The position numbers and the translations under genes were made by a program. A stretch of DNA of 64,000 nt from the NCBI RefSeq assembly GCF_000813725.1, contig NZ_JWLD01000066.1, forward strand, positions 1-64,000, written 5' to 3'. Numbering within the stretch: position 1 is the stretch's first letter; each line of letters opens with the position of its first letter. This DNA is from Leisingera sp. ANG-Vp (GTDB lineage: Bacteria > Pseudomonadota > Alphaproteobacteria > Rhodobacterales > Rhodobacteraceae). Below the pieces are notes generated by a model. That model was not told where the DNA came from. It did not search any database and was given only the letters and a program-made list of their open reading frames with translations. Of this stretch, positions 1 through 8,974 are shown one piece after another.

Positions 1-2358
1 GCCAACCTCTACTGCGACGTGCTGGTGGTGGGCGGCGGCCATGCCGGCCTGACAGCAGCAATCGAAGCCGCCCAAGGCGGCGCCGATGTGATCCTGGCCG
101 AGATGGAGCCCGAGATGGGCGGCGCCCTGACCTATCGGCGCAGCGACGGCGCGTTGCTGCAAGACCTGCTGGATCAGGCAGGCAAGCTCCCCAACCTCCG
201 CCTGATGACCGGAACGACCGTCAACGGCTGGTTCGAGGACAACTGGCTGCCGCTGATCCAGGGCCGCAAACTGTTCAAAACCCGCGCGCAAGAGGTGATC
301 CTGGCCACCGGCTGCATCGAACAGCCCGCCATCTTCCGCAACAACGACCTGCCCGGCGTGATGCTTGGGAGCGCTGCACAGCGCCTGATGCGCCATTATG
401 CGGTGAAACCCGGCAACCGCGCCGCGGTGATGGCCGCCAACCCCGACGGCTACCGCGTAGCACTGGACCTCATCGAGGCCGGTGTCGACATCGCCCTCCT
501 CGCCGACCCGCGCCCCGGCGGCAGCGGCGGGGCACTAGCCGATGGCCTCCGCGCCAAAGGCGTGCGGATTGTGCATGGCCAGTTCGAAGAGGCCCGCGGC
601 AAATCCCATGTCTCCGCTATCAAAGTGGCAGGCGAATGGATCTCCTGCGACCTCGCGGTGCTCTCGGTTGGCTACGCTCCGATGTGGCAGCTGCCTTGCC
701 ATGCCGGCGCCAAGCTGGGCTATGACGAGGATACCGCACAGTTCTCGCTGAACCTGCCGGATGCCCCGATTGGCGCGGCTGGCGGCGTCACTGGCCTATT
801 CGGCACTGATGCTGTCACCGCCAGCGCCCAGACCGCTGCCCAAACAGCGCTCGCCCGCCTGGGCAGAGAGTCCCGCGAAATCACCCCGGCCTTGGACGAC
901 GAAGCACCGCTCGCCAATTTCGAGCTGCCGATCAATGCCCACCCCAAGGGCAAGGATTTCATCGACCGCGACGAGGACCTGCAGGTCAAGGATCTGCAGA
1001 ACGCGGTGAAGGAAGGCTACAGCGAGCTGGAGCTGGTCAAGCGTTTCTCCACCGTCGGCATGGGTCCGTCACAAGGCCGCCACTCGGCTTTGGCCACCGC
1101 CCGTACCGTCGCCAAAGCCACCAACCGCAAGGTGGCCGAGGTCGGCGTCACCACCGCCCGCCCTCCGTTTGCACCGGAGACCCTGGGTGTGCTCTCGGGC
1201 CACCACCATCCGGCCGAGCGCCGCTCTGCCCTGCATCAGGAACACATCCGCCTTGGCGCCGACATGCGCCCCGTCGGTGCCTGGCGCAGGCCCTATTTCT
1301 ATGGGCCGAAGGCAGACGCCAAACGGCTGATCGAAGAGGAAGTCCATGCCGTCCGCAACGGCGTTGGTGTGCTGGATGTCTCCACTCTCGGCGGCTTGGA
1401 GGTGCGCGGCCCGGATGCCGGTGAATTCCTCAACCGCATCTACACAATGGCTTACAAGAAACAGCCCGTGGGCCGCTGCCGCTATTGCCTGATGACCAAC
1501 GAGATGGGCACGGTGATCGACGACGGCGTTGCCTACCGGCTGGCCGAGGACCTCTATTACGTCACCGCCACTACCGGCGCGGTGGCGCGGGTCTACTCCG
1601 ACATGCTGTTCTGGAACGCCCAGTGGCGGCTGGATGTGGATGTGCTGAACGTCACCGCCGCCTTCAGCGGCCTCAACATTACCGGCCCCAAAGCCCGCGC
1701 TGTGGTGGAGGCTCTGGAGAGTGACATCGACTTCTCGCGCGAGGGTTTTGCCTATCTCGACGGGCGCGAGGGCACTGTGGCGGGCGTCCCGGTCCGCGCC
1801 ATGCGGATCGGTTTCACCGGCGAACTGAGCTATGAACTGCACTGCCCCTCCACCTACGCCAAAACCCTATGGGATGCGGTACTGGAGGCGGGCAAATCCC
1901 ACGGCTTGCGCCCCTACGGCCTGGAAGCCAGCCGGATCCTGCGCCTGGAGAAGGGCCATATCCTCATTGGTCAGGACACCGACGCGCTGACCTCGCCGGA
2001 TGAACTGGGCTTCGACTGGGCGGTTTCCAAGACCAAACCGTTCTTTGTCGGCAAACGCGCCATAGAGATGCGCCGCAACAAGGGGCTGCCGCGCAAGCTG
2101 GTGGGGCTGACCTTCGACGGAGCGGATGTGCCGGGTGAAAGCTGCCTGGTGCTGAAGGATGAGGTGCCGGTGGGTCATGTGGCCTCAATCCTTTGGTCGC
2201 CGACGCTCAAGACCCATATCGCGCTGGCCTACGTCCATGGAGATGACGCAACCGAAGGCACCCCCATCACGGTGAAATGCCGCAACGGCACCCGGGTGAC
2301 GACGCCGGTGCGCGGCCATGCCTTCTTTGACCCGGACAACAAACGGCAGGAGCTTTGA
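1..2358 (+). CDS. Sarcosine oxidase alpha subunit-like protein, 5' truncated by the window edge
   Basis: The reading frame is open from base 1, and a GTG at 19 lies inside an FAD-binding motif, so the true start is upstream. The visible part opens with a Rossmann motif, DVLVVGGGHAGL, followed by a pyridine-nucleotide-disulfide-oxidoreductase-type domain to about residue 330. The second half (about 400-779) is a GcvT/aminomethyltransferase-like folate domain. This order matches SoxA of heterotetrameric sarcosine oxidases, which demethylate N-methylamino acids and pass the methyl carbon to tetrahydrofolate. SoxA is usually near 1000 residues, so roughly 200 N-terminal residues are missing. The next gene encodes a SoxG-like subunit; SoxB and SoxD are not visible and may lie upstream. 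The true substrate (sarcosine, dimethylglycine or another N-methyl compound) is not determined by the sequence. The adjacent MttB gene suggests a demethylation pathway. Confidence 0.85.
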   Translation, partial: ANLYCDVLVVGGGHAGLTAAIEAAQGGADVILAEMEPEMGGALTYRRSDGALLQDLLDQAGKLPNLRLMTGTTVNGWFEDNWLPLIQGRKLFKTRAQEVILATGCIEQPAIFRNNDLPGVMLGSAAQRLMRHYAVKPGNRAAVMAANPDGYRVALDLIEAGVDIALLADPRPGGSGGALADGLRAKGVRIVHGQFEEARGKSHVSAIKVAGEWISCDLAVLSVGYAPMWQLPCHAGAKLGYDEDTAQFSLNLPDAPIGAAGGVTGLFGTDAVTASAQTAAQTALARLGRESREITPALDDEAPLANFELPINAHPKGKDFIDRDEDLQVKDLQNAVKEGYSELELVKRFSTVGMGPSQGRHSALATARTVAKATNRKVAEVGVTTARPPFAPETLGVLSGHHHPAERRSALHQEHIRLGADMRPVGAWRRPYFYGPKADAKRLIEEEVHAVRNGVGVLDVSTLGGLEVRGPDAGEFLNRIYTMAYKKQPVGRCRYCLMTNEMGTVIDDGVAYRLAEDLYYVTATTGAVARVYSDMLFWNAQWRLDVDVLNVTAAFSGLNITGPKARAVVEALESDIDFSREGFAYLDGREGTVAGVPVRAMRIGFTGELSYELHCPSTYAKTLWDAVLEAGKSHGLRPYGLEASRILRLEKGHILIGQDTDALTSPDELGFDWAVSKTKPFFVGKRAIEMRRNKGLPRKLVGLTFDGADVPGESCLVLKDEVPVGHVASILWSPTLKTHIALAYVHGDDATEGTPITVKCRNGTRVTTPVRGHAFFDPDNKRQEL

Positions 2359-2360
2359 CC

Positions 2361-2906
2361 ATGCGCCTCTACCCGCTGGACCCGCAAGGCGCCGCCGAGG
2401 GCGTGCCCCTGATGACCGGCCCCGTCTTCTTGCGCGACGACAGCCGCACCCCTCGTTTCGGCCTCAAAGGCCGCGGCTCCATCAGCTTCCTGCTGGCGCA
2501 GGGCTATGAGGTGCCCGAGGTGAACCGCATTGCAAACGGCGTGCTGCGCCTGGGCCGCGAAGAGGCCGTGGTGCTGAATCACCCGGACGATTTGCGCGCC
2601 CGCTGGAATGCCGCCGCAGCGCCAAAAGGCTATTATTCCTGGCGTGAGGAAACTTGGGCGATGATGCACCTGTCAGGTCCGCGTCTCTTTGACCTGATGG
2701 CCAAGATCTGCCCGGTGAACCTTGCCGAAGGTGCCTTTGGCCAGGGTGCGATCGCCCAGACCCGCGTCGGCTATGTCGAGGCTATAACTTGGCGCGACGA
2801 CCGCGGCGCCCCCGGCTTTTCGGTGCTGTTCGACATCGCTGCCACCGCCTTCTTTGCCAATGCCGTGGCCACTGCGGCGGGTGAATTTCAAAGGGAGACC
2901 GCATGA
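2361..2906 (+). CDS. Sarcosine oxidase gamma subunit-like protein (SoxG family)
   Basis: This 181-residue protein resembles the small gamma subunit of heterotetrameric sarcosine oxidase, a truncated GcvT-like fold that packs against the alpha subunit. The run WAMMHLSGPRLFDLMAKICPVNL is the typical 'dLSgR' segment of the family. The frame can be opened at a TTG at 2355 that overlaps the preceding stop. I prefer ATG 2361, because an AGGAG ribosome-binding site sits 8 bases upstream (2348-2352). The close spacing to the alpha subunit and the ATGA overlap with the next gene indicate one transcript. Gamma subunits are poorly conserved, so the assignment leans on context as well as sequence. Confidence 0.75.
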   Translation: MRLYPLDPQGAAEGVPLMTGPVFLRDDSRTPRFGLKGRGSISFLLAQGYEVPEVNRIANGVLRLGREEAVVLNHPDDLRARWNAAAAPKGYYSWREETWAMMHLSGPRLFDLMAKICPVNLAEGAFGQGAIAQTRVGYVEAITWRDDRGAPGFSVLFDIAATAFFANAVATAAGEFQRETA

Positions 2907-3871
2907 TGAAATCCCCAGTTGTCATCCTGCACACCGACAATCCCGGCCCGGCGCGCGAGGTGCTGGCCAAAGGCCACCCGGACCTGCAGATCCACACCTG
3001 CGATACTTACGAGGGCCTGCCCGCAATGGTCGCGGAAACCGGGGCCGAGGTGGTCTATTCCGTGCGCTTCAACGGCACCCCGAGTTTCCCGCGCCAGGCG
3101 CTGCTGGACGCGGAAACGGTCAAATGGGTCTCGGTCGGCGGCTCCGGCACCGATCATATGAACCCCTGGGATCCGGCGGCGCTGACTGTTACCAACTCGG
3201 CTGGCGTTGCCGCCGACATGATGGCGCAATACGCGCTGGGGGCGATGTTCCATTTCACCCTCGGCCTGCCTGGCTTCCGTGCCGCGCAAACCCGGCGCGA
3301 GTGGCAGTCGGCACAGGTCGAACCCATCGGCGGCAAAACCGTGCTGATCATCGGCCTCGGCAAGACCGGCGAGGCGGTTGCGGCGCGCTCAAAGGCTCTG
3401 GGCCTTAATACCATCGGCGTCCGCGCCCGGCCCAAGGACACGCCCAATGTCGATGAGGTGCACGGCATGGACGCCCTGCCCGGCCTCTGGCCCCGCGCGG
3501 ATTTCATCGTCACCTGCGTGCCGCTCCTGGACAGCACCCGCGGCATCGTGGGGCCGGAAGCCTTTACCGCGATGAAAGAGACCGCAGTGATCATCGACGT
3601 CTCCCGCGGCGGAGTAATCGACGAAGGCGCCCTGCTGGCCGCTCTCGACGCAAAACGTATCCGCGGCGCGGCTTTGGATGTCTTCACCGTCGAGCCGCTG
3701 CCCGCGGAACACCCGCTCTGGGCCTATGAAAACGTCATCATCACCCCGCATTGCTCCTCGGTCTACCAGGGCTGGGACCTGAAGTCGGTGGAGATGTTCT
3801 CGGACAACCTGATGCGCTACCGCCAGGGCGAAGCGCTGAGCAATATCGTCAATCCTGAAAGGGGATACTGA
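2903..3871 (+). CDS. D-isomer specific 2-hydroxyacid dehydrogenase
   Basis: This NAD(P)-dependent cytosolic dehydrogenase of 322 residues interconverts 2-hydroxy acids and 2-oxo acids. The nucleotide-binding glycines are at residues 151-156 (GLGKTG). The catalytic triad of the family is present: Arg235 in DVSRGG, Glu264 in VEPLP and His283 in ITPHCSS. The start ATG overlaps the preceding stop as ATGA, with GGGAGA just upstream, so it is translationally coupled to the sarcosine-oxidase-like genes. Substrate specificity (glyoxylate/hydroxypyruvate or another 2-oxo acid) cannot be read from the motifs. In this operon it may act on the carbon skeleton left after demethylation; that is inference. 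Confidence 0.85.
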   Translation: MMKSPVVILHTDNPGPAREVLAKGHPDLQIHTCDTYEGLPAMVAETGAEVVYSVRFNGTPSFPRQALLDAETVKWVSVGGSGTDHMNPWDPAALTVTNSAGVAADMMAQYALGAMFHFTLGLPGFRAAQTRREWQSAQVEPIGGKTVLIIGLGKTGEAVAARSKALGLNTIGVRARPKDTPNVDEVHGMDALPGLWPRADFIVTCVPLLDSTRGIVGPEAFTAMKETAVIIDVSRGGVIDEGALLAALDAKRIRGAALDVFTVEPLPAEHPLWAYENVIITPHCSSVYQGWDLKSVEMFSDNLMRYRQGEALSNIVNPERGY

Positions 3872-3875
3872 ACCA

Positions 3876-5414
3876 ATGGCACGTGAACGGCGCAGCGGCG
3901 GACGCCGCGGAAAATCCACCCGTTCCGGCGGCAGCATCGAACAGCTGCCTTGGACCCAGGTGAAAAACACCTACCCGGCGTATGAGCTGCTGAACCCCGA
4001 GCAGATGGACCAGCTGCACGCCACCTCGATGCGGATCCTGTCGGAGGCCGGCATCCGGGTGATGGGCGACAATGTCATGGACATTTTCGAGGGCGCGGGC
4101 GCCATCGTTGACCGCGACAGCAAGACCATCCGCATGGATGAAAGCCTCGTCATGGAGGCGCTGAAGACAGTGCCGCGCACCTTTACCCTGACCGCACGCA
4201 ACCGGGCCAAGCAGATCATCATGGGCGGCAATCACGTGAACTTCGGCCTGGTCGCGGGCCCGCCGAACGTGCACGATTGCATCAACGGGCGACGGCAGGG
4301 CAACCTCACCGACTATCAGAATTTCATCAAACTGGCGCATCACTTCAACGCCATCCACCTGATCGGCAACCAGGTGACCGCGCCGCTGGAGCTGCCCGCC
4401 AACAACCGCCACCTGGACACCTATCTGGCCAACCTGATCTATTCGGACCTGTCGTTCCATTGCACCGCCATCGGCCGTGGACGGGCAGTGGACGGCATCA
4501 ACATGATGGCAATCACTCGCGGCCAGAAACCCGAAGAGATGAACGGAGATCCGGGCGTGATCACCATCATCTCAGTCAACTCGCCGCGCCTGTTCGACGA
4601 CACCATGGGCGACGGGCTGATTGCCATGGCAGAGCACGGCCAGCCGGTCTCGGTCACTCCCTTTACGCTGATGGGCGCAATGACCCCGGTCACCCTGCCC
4701 GCCGCGCTGGCGCAGCAGAATGCCGAGGCGCTGTTCGGCGTGGTGCTGACCCAGCTGGTCAACCCGGGCACCCCGGTGATGTATGGCTCGTTTACCTCGA
4801 ATGTGGATATGCGCTCCGGCGCGCCTGCCTTCGGAACACCTGAGAACGCCAAGGCCAATATCGTTGGCGGCCAGCTGGCGCGGCGCTATGGCATTCCCTA
4901 CCGGACCTCAAACGCCAATGCTTCCAATGCGGTCGACCTGCAGGCCGCTTACGAGACCATGATGGGAAGCTGGGGCGCGGTGCTGGGCGGTGCCAATATC
5001 GTCTACCACGCGGCCGGCTGGCTGGAAGGCGGCCTCACGGCGTCTTATGAGAAATTCATCATGGATGTGGAGATCATTCAGAACATGATGGAATTCCTGA
5101 AACCGATGAAGTTCGACGAGGACGAACTGGGCTTTGATGCGATCCAGTCGGTGCCTACCGGCGGCCATTTCTTTGGCGCCGAACACACGATGGCGCGCTA
5201 TGAGACCGCGTTCTACAAACCGATGCTGTCTGACTGGCAGAACTACGAGAACTGGGAGGCGGCCGGCGCCAAGGACGCGCTGCAGCGGGCCACCGGTCTT
5301 TGGCAGCAGGCACTGCAGGACTACGAGGAACCCGCGATGGATCCTGCAATCAAGGAAGAACTGGAAGCCTATGTGGCCAAGCGCAAAGAAGAAATCGGCT
5401 CGGACGAACCTTGA
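3876..5414 (+). CDS. MttB-family (trimethylamine methyltransferase-like) protein, non-pyrrolysine
   Basis: A 512-residue protein of the MttB superfamily (COG5598). Pyrrolysine-containing archaeal members take the methyl group of trimethylamine. Bacterial members without pyrrolysine include the glycine betaine, proline betaine, carnitine and gamma-butyrobetaine methyltransferases. The gene has no internal TAG, so it belongs to the non-Pyl branch. Its basic Arg/Gly-rich N-terminus (RERRSGGRRGK) is also seen in the second copy at 43.5-45.1 kb. It starts 4 bases after the dehydrogenase stop and closes the operon ahead of a strong terminator. No corrinoid protein (MtbC-like) or corrinoid:folate methyltransferase is in the window, so the methyl acceptor is unknown. 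A quaternary or tertiary methylamine substrate is likely; its identity is open. Confidence 0.85.
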   Translation: MARERRSGGRRGKSTRSGGSIEQLPWTQVKNTYPAYELLNPEQMDQLHATSMRILSEAGIRVMGDNVMDIFEGAGAIVDRDSKTIRMDESLVMEALKTVPRTFTLTARNRAKQIIMGGNHVNFGLVAGPPNVHDCINGRRQGNLTDYQNFIKLAHHFNAIHLIGNQVTAPLELPANNRHLDTYLANLIYSDLSFHCTAIGRGRAVDGINMMAITRGQKPEEMNGDPGVITIISVNSPRLFDDTMGDGLIAMAEHGQPVSVTPFTLMGAMTPVTLPAALAQQNAEALFGVVLTQLVNPGTPVMYGSFTSNVDMRSGAPAFGTPENAKANIVGGQLARRYGIPYRTSNANASNAVDLQAAYETMMGSWGAVLGGANIVYHAAGWLEGGLTASYEKFIMDVEIIQNMMEFLKPMKFDEDELGFDAIQSVPTGGHFFGAEHTMARYETAFYKPMLSDWQNYENWEAAGAKDALQRATGLWQQALQDYEEPAMDPAIKEELEAYVAKRKEEIGSDEP

Positions 5415-5475
5415 GCGGACAGGAGCGAGGGGCCAGCCCCTCGCGCTCCCCGGGGTATTTCAGACCAGAAAGAAG
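5415..5475 (+). repeat. REP-like extragenic palindromic element, copy 1
   Basis: The stretch after the MttB stop holds a GC-rich palindrome (GCGAGGGG-cca-CCCCTCGC type arms), then CCCCGGGGTATTT and the tail GACCAGAAAGAAG. The same architecture recurs at 39445-39514: a GC-rich palindrome, CCCCCGGGAGTATTTTC, then GACCAGAAAGAAG. The two copies share the 3' tail exactly and the palindromic head in form. Both lie just downstream of + strand genes in convergent gaps, as expected for a repetitive extragenic palindrome family. Confidence 0.6.
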
Positions 5476-5478
5476 CAG

Positions 5479-5507
5479 AACCCGGCACCCATTCAGGTGC
5501 CGGGTTT
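5479..5507 (+). terminator. Rho-independent terminator, probably bidirectional
   Basis: AACCCGGCACC (5479-5489) pairs with GGTGCCGGGTT (5496-5506) across a 6-base loop and is followed by a short T-rich run. It sits between the convergent MttB gene (+) and the racemase-like gene (-), and can serve both. Confidence 0.8.
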
Positions 5508-5520
5508 CTCATTGGAGATG

Positions 5521-6261
5521 TTACAGCAGATCGAACAGTCGGCCTGGCACATTGCCTTGCCGGGGGAGCCCAAGCGCTCGCATCACCGCAAACATCATCG
5601 CCTGATTGGACGTCACCACCGGCTTGCCAAGCGCTGCTTCGATCCGGTCGACCGCCTCAACCGAGCGCATGTCGGTGCAGCTGAGCACAATGGCCTGCGC
5701 CTCCGGGTGGTCGGCCTGGCTGGCGAGGTCAAAGACCTCGTCCGGTGTCAGCTCGCCCTGGCCGTAATTGCCCAGCTCGCGGCCAACATCAGCGCATTTC
5801 ACCGTGGCTATCTGATTTTGCGCCAGGAACTCCACCGCCTGTTCGTTGATCTCGCCCAGATAAGGAGATGAGAAACCCACCTTGGTTGCACCCAGGGCCT
5901 TGATCGCCTCAACCAGCGCACCCGCGGCGGTGAAGGACAGCGCGCCGGAGCCTGCCTTGATGTCCTGCGCCAGCTGCTCGTCAAAGCCCGGCCCGTGGGT
6001 CAGCGTCGCCGAGGTGCAGCCGTAGAGCACCACGTCGGGGCGCACGCCGGAGATCATCCTGAGGTCCTGGCTGATGTCGGAGGCACCCAGCCCGGCCATT
6101 TGGTCGGAGCCGGGGATTTCGTCCACGTCGTAACCGCCCATGCGCTGGAAATGCACCGTCGTGTCCGGGCAGCGCATCAGCATCATGTCCGGTTCCAGGT
6201 TGGTGTTGGTGAAGGGCACCAGCACGCCGATTTTGGCGCGGGTGCGGGTCTCGTGGGTCAT
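5521..6261 (-). CDS. Maleate isomerase / Asp-Glu racemase superfamily protein
   Basis: This 246-residue cytosolic protein belongs to the family of maleate cis-trans isomerases and arylmalonate decarboxylases. Two cysteines, one per half, act as acid/base or nucleophile in this fold. Here they are Cys82 (YGCTSAT) and Cys195 (LSCTDMRS). It is the last gene of a four-gene chain; its ATG overlaps the aminotransferase stop as ATGA. Next to hydantoinase subunits it could be a hydantoin or amino-acid racemase, or an isomerase of an unsaturated diacid or diamide ring-opening product. The sequence alone does not separate these. Family confidence is high, the reaction is uncertain. Confidence 0.8.
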   Translation of the reverse strand: MTHETRTRAKIGVLVPFTNTNLEPDMMLMRCPDTTVHFQRMGGYDVDEIPGSDQMAGLGASDISQDLRMISGVRPDVVLYGCTSATLTHGPGFDEQLAQDIKAGSGALSFTAAGALVEAIKALGATKVGFSSPYLGEINEQAVEFLAQNQIATVKCADVGRELGNYGQGELTPDEVFDLASQADHPEAQAIVLSCTDMRSVEAVDRIEAALGKPVVTSNQAMMFAVMRALGLPRQGNVPGRLFDLL

Positions 6262-7325
6262 TTGAGCACTCCTTTCAGCACCTCCAGGGCGCGGTCCATG
6301 ATCTCCTGGCTGCAGATGGTGGCGCGCAGGCAGTCGGTGAGGCCGTAACCTCCCATGCCGCGCATCAGCAGCTTTTCTGCCCGCAGCGCGTTGTCGGCTG
6401 CCTGCGCTTGCTCCGGCGAGGCGAAACGCATCAGCACAAAATTGGTGTGGCCCTGCGGCACCTCCAGACCCAGCGCGCGGCAGCCTCCGGCAAAGCTGTC
6501 CCGGATGGCTGCAGTTTTGGCGACCACATCGCGCATATACGCCTGATCCAGCATCGCCGCCGCGGCCATTGCTTGCGACGGGATGGAAATGTTGTTGGGG
6601 TTCAGCAGCTTGCGCACCTCACTGGCAATCTCCGGCGGGAAGTACCCCCAGCCGGCCCGGGCGCCCGCGAGGCCATAAGCCTTGGAGAGCGTCCGCATAA
6701 CCACCGTATCGCCGTGCTCAACAAGCGCGAAGATTTCGGCTGGGCCGTTTTCTGCATCGGCAAACTCGGCATAGGCCTGATCCACCACCAGCAGCACGTC
6801 TGCAGAGAGCCCTTCGCGCAGGCGCAGGATCTCGGCGTTGGGGATCAGTGTGCCAGTGGGGTTGCCGGGGTTGCAGACAAAGACGATGCGGGTCTGCGGC
6901 GTGACGGCGGCGAGGATATCATCCACCGACACCGTCAGTTCGCGCTCGCGCGCCTTGACATAGTCCGCCTGGACCTGGGCCGAAGCAGAGGACACGAAGG
7001 CATAGCCATAGTCCGTGCCCAACACCCGGTCGCCCGGGCCGGCAAAGGCGCGGATCAGGCAGCCGATCAGCTCCATGGAACCGGCGCCGCACAGGATCTT
7101 GGCCGGATCCAGGCCGTGCACCTCAGCCACCGCGGCGCGCAAGTCAGGCCACTCCGGGTCGGGGTAAAGCGGCATCTGCTCCAGCACCGCCTTGCCCGCC
7201 GCAATTGCGGCAGGGCTGGCGGCAAAGGCGCTTTCATTTTGGGCGAGGGAAATGACCCCCTCGCCGCCCAAGTCTGCCAGCGCATAAGGCGCCATGGCGG
7301 CAACATGCGGAACTGCGCGGATCAT
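6258..7325 (-). CDS. Histidinol-phosphate aminotransferase-like PLP enzyme (class I/II)
   Basis: A 355-residue fold-type I aminotransferase of the HisC branch. Lys215 in TLSKAYGLAGAR is the Schiff-base lysine, Asp182 in VDQAYAEF contacts the pyridoxal nitrogen, and NPGNPTG near residues 152-158 is the usual substrate/phosphate loop. It overlaps hydantoinase B by ATGA at its 5' end and the racemase-like gene at its 3' end. Because it sits in a catabolic operon rather than a his operon, its substrate is more likely an amino acid released by hydantoin ring opening than histidinol phosphate. That is inference from context. Confidence 0.8.
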   Translation of the reverse strand: MIRAVPHVAAMAPYALADLGGEGVISLAQNESAFAASPAAIAAGKAVLEQMPLYPDPEWPDLRAAVAEVHGLDPAKILCGAGSMELIGCLIRAFAGPGDRVLGTDYGYAFVSSASAQVQADYVKARERELTVSVDDILAAVTPQTRIVFVCNPGNPTGTLIPNAEILRLREGLSADVLLVVDQAYAEFADAENGPAEIFALVEHGDTVVMRTLSKAYGLAGARAGWGYFPPEIASEVRKLLNPNNISIPSQAMAAAAMLDQAYMRDVVAKTAAIRDSFAGGCRALGLEVPQGHTNFVLMRFASPEQAQAADNALRAEKLLMRGMGGYGLTDCLRATICSQEIMDRALEVLKGVLK

Positions 7326-8974
7326 TTGGCACCTCCATAGGCGCCTGCGCCCTCTTCCGTCACCAACCCGCGCTTCAGGTCCAGCGCCAAGGCCTCCGGG
7401 TCGCGTTCGGACGGGTCGCCAAAGCCGCCGCCGCCGGGGGTTTCAAAGATCAGGTAGTCGCCCGCCTCCACCCGCAGCTCACCCTTGCCAGGGATGTCCT
7501 GCTCGCCGTCGCGGAAGCGGATGCGGCCCGGGGCGCCGGGTTGGCCGCCCATACGGCCAAGCGCCGGGAACTTCAGGCGTTCAACTGACAGGAACACGAT
7601 GAAAGGCGCGTCGTTGGAGGCGGTCATCTCAATCCGCTGGCCTAGGCCGCCGCGGTATTTGCCTGCGCCGCCGGAGTCGGGCCTCAGCTCGCGCCGCCAC
7701 ATCACCACTGGGGCAACGGCCTCGGTGATCTCCACCTGACTGCCGTAAACGCCCGAGGGATAGGCCGTCGCCGACAGCCCGTCCGCATGGGGCCGCGCGC
7801 CGGTACCGCCGTTGTGGACCGGCTCGATGGCGAACTCGCGGCCGCCGTCACGGGCCACCTCGGGCGCGTGGCGCATGGGCAGGTCGAACATGCAGCTGGC
7901 GCCCTCGGCCGGCACCTGGTCCGGCAGCGCCTGATGCAGGCAACCCAGCACCAGATCCGGCGTCACCTGCCCCAGCGTGTGGCGCATCGCCACCGGCACC
8001 GGACGCTGCGCGTTCAGGATGCAGCCCTTGGGGCCGTCCACAGTGAACAGCTCCAGCGAGCCGGCATTGTTGGGAATATCCGGACCCACAATGCAGCGCA
8101 GCGCAAACACAGTGTAAGCAGTCGCATAATTCAAAGGCACGTTGATGCCTTTCTTGGAACAGCCCGAAGTGCCGGTGAAATCCACATGCATGCCGTCCTT
8201 GGAGACGGTCAGCGTGGCATGCAGCTCCAGCTCATTCTCATAGCCGTCCATTTTCAGGACGTTCTTATAGACACCCTCGGGCACCTCGGCGATGGCCTCC
8301 AGCGTTCCGCGGCGGGAGGTCTCGATGATGTAGGACCCCAGCGCATCCAGATCGTCGATGCGGAACTCCTCCATCATGTCGACCAGCCGCGTCACCCCGG
8401 CCTCGCAGCAGGCGATCAGCGCATAGATGTCGCCCTCATTGGCAATCGGCTCGCGGGAGTTGGCGCGAATGATGTCCATCAAGAGCGCATTGGGTTCGCC
8501 TTCCTCGACCAGCTTGCAAGGCGGGATCAGCAGGCCCTCGTCATAGATGTCAGAGCCTTCCGGCCCCATGCCAAGGCCGCCCAGATCCACCAGATGCGAG
8601 GTGCAGGAGGTGAAGCCGACCACCTTGCCGTCCTTGAACGCGGGCATCATCAAGAGGAAGTCGTTCAGATGCCCTGAGGCCAGCCAGGGATCGTTGGTCA
8701 TATAGATATCGCCGGGCTTCATGTTCTGCACCGGGAAGCGCTCGCGCAGGTGCATCACGGCTTCAGCCATAGTGTTGATGTGGCCGGGCGTGCCGGTGAC
8801 GGCCTGGGCCAGCATCCGGCCCTGCACGTCGAAAATACCGGCGGAGATGTCGCCGCATTCGCGCACGATGGGGCTAAACGCGGCGCGGATCAGGGTCTGG
8901 CCCTGCTCCTCGACCACCGCCAGCAGGCGGTTCCACATGACTTGAAGGCGGGCGGGGGAAAGATCGGCAGCCAT
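7322..8974 (-). CDS. Hydantoinase B / N-methylhydantoinase subunit B (HyuB family)
   Basis: A 550-residue HyuB/OplahB-family subunit. With HyuA it forms ATP-dependent cyclic amidases and related enzymes: N-methylhydantoinase, 5-oxoprolinase, and acetone or acetophenone carboxylase. Diagnostic segments are the N-terminal RAAFSPIVRECGDISAGIFD region, TNDPWLASGHLND near residues 94-106, and the Gly-rich C-terminus ETPGGGGFGDPSERD. The start ATG touches the hyuA stop (shared base 8974), and the 3' end overlaps the aminotransferase. Complete length for the family. Ring opening of a hydantoin or creatinine-type compound fits the neighbourhood, but a carboxylase role cannot be excluded without a gamma subunit test; none is visible here. 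Confidence 0.88.
   Translation of the reverse strand: MAADLSPARLQVMWNRLLAVVEEQGQTLIRAAFSPIVRECGDISAGIFDVQGRMLAQAVTGTPGHINTMAEAVMHLRERFPVQNMKPGDIYMTNDPWLASGHLNDFLLMMPAFKDGKVVGFTSCTSHLVDLGGLGMGPEGSDIYDEGLLIPPCKLVEEGEPNALLMDIIRANSREPIANEGDIYALIACCEAGVTRLVDMMEEFRIDDLDALGSYIIETSRRGTLEAIAEVPEGVYKNVLKMDGYENELELHATLTVSKDGMHVDFTGTSGCSKKGINVPLNYATAYTVFALRCIVGPDIPNNAGSLELFTVDGPKGCILNAQRPVPVAMRHTLGQVTPDLVLGCLHQALPDQVPAEGASCMFDLPMRHAPEVARDGGREFAIEPVHNGGTGARPHADGLSATAYPSGVYGSQVEITEAVAPVVMWRRELRPDSGGAGKYRGGLGQRIEMTASNDAPFIVFLSVERLKFPALGRMGGQPGAPGRIRFRDGEQDIPGKGELRVEAGDYLIFETPGGGGFGDPSERDPEALALDLKRGLVTEEGAGAYGGAK

Noticed and set aside
1069-1842. Long minus-strand ORF inside the sarcosine-oxidase-like gene
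   Set aside because: It is a shadow of the GC-rich coding strand, with His/Gly/Ala-rich composition and no family resemblance.
3876-5414. Pyrrolysine readthrough in the MttB gene
   Set aside because: There is no in-frame TAG inside the gene and no pyrrolysine machinery in the window.
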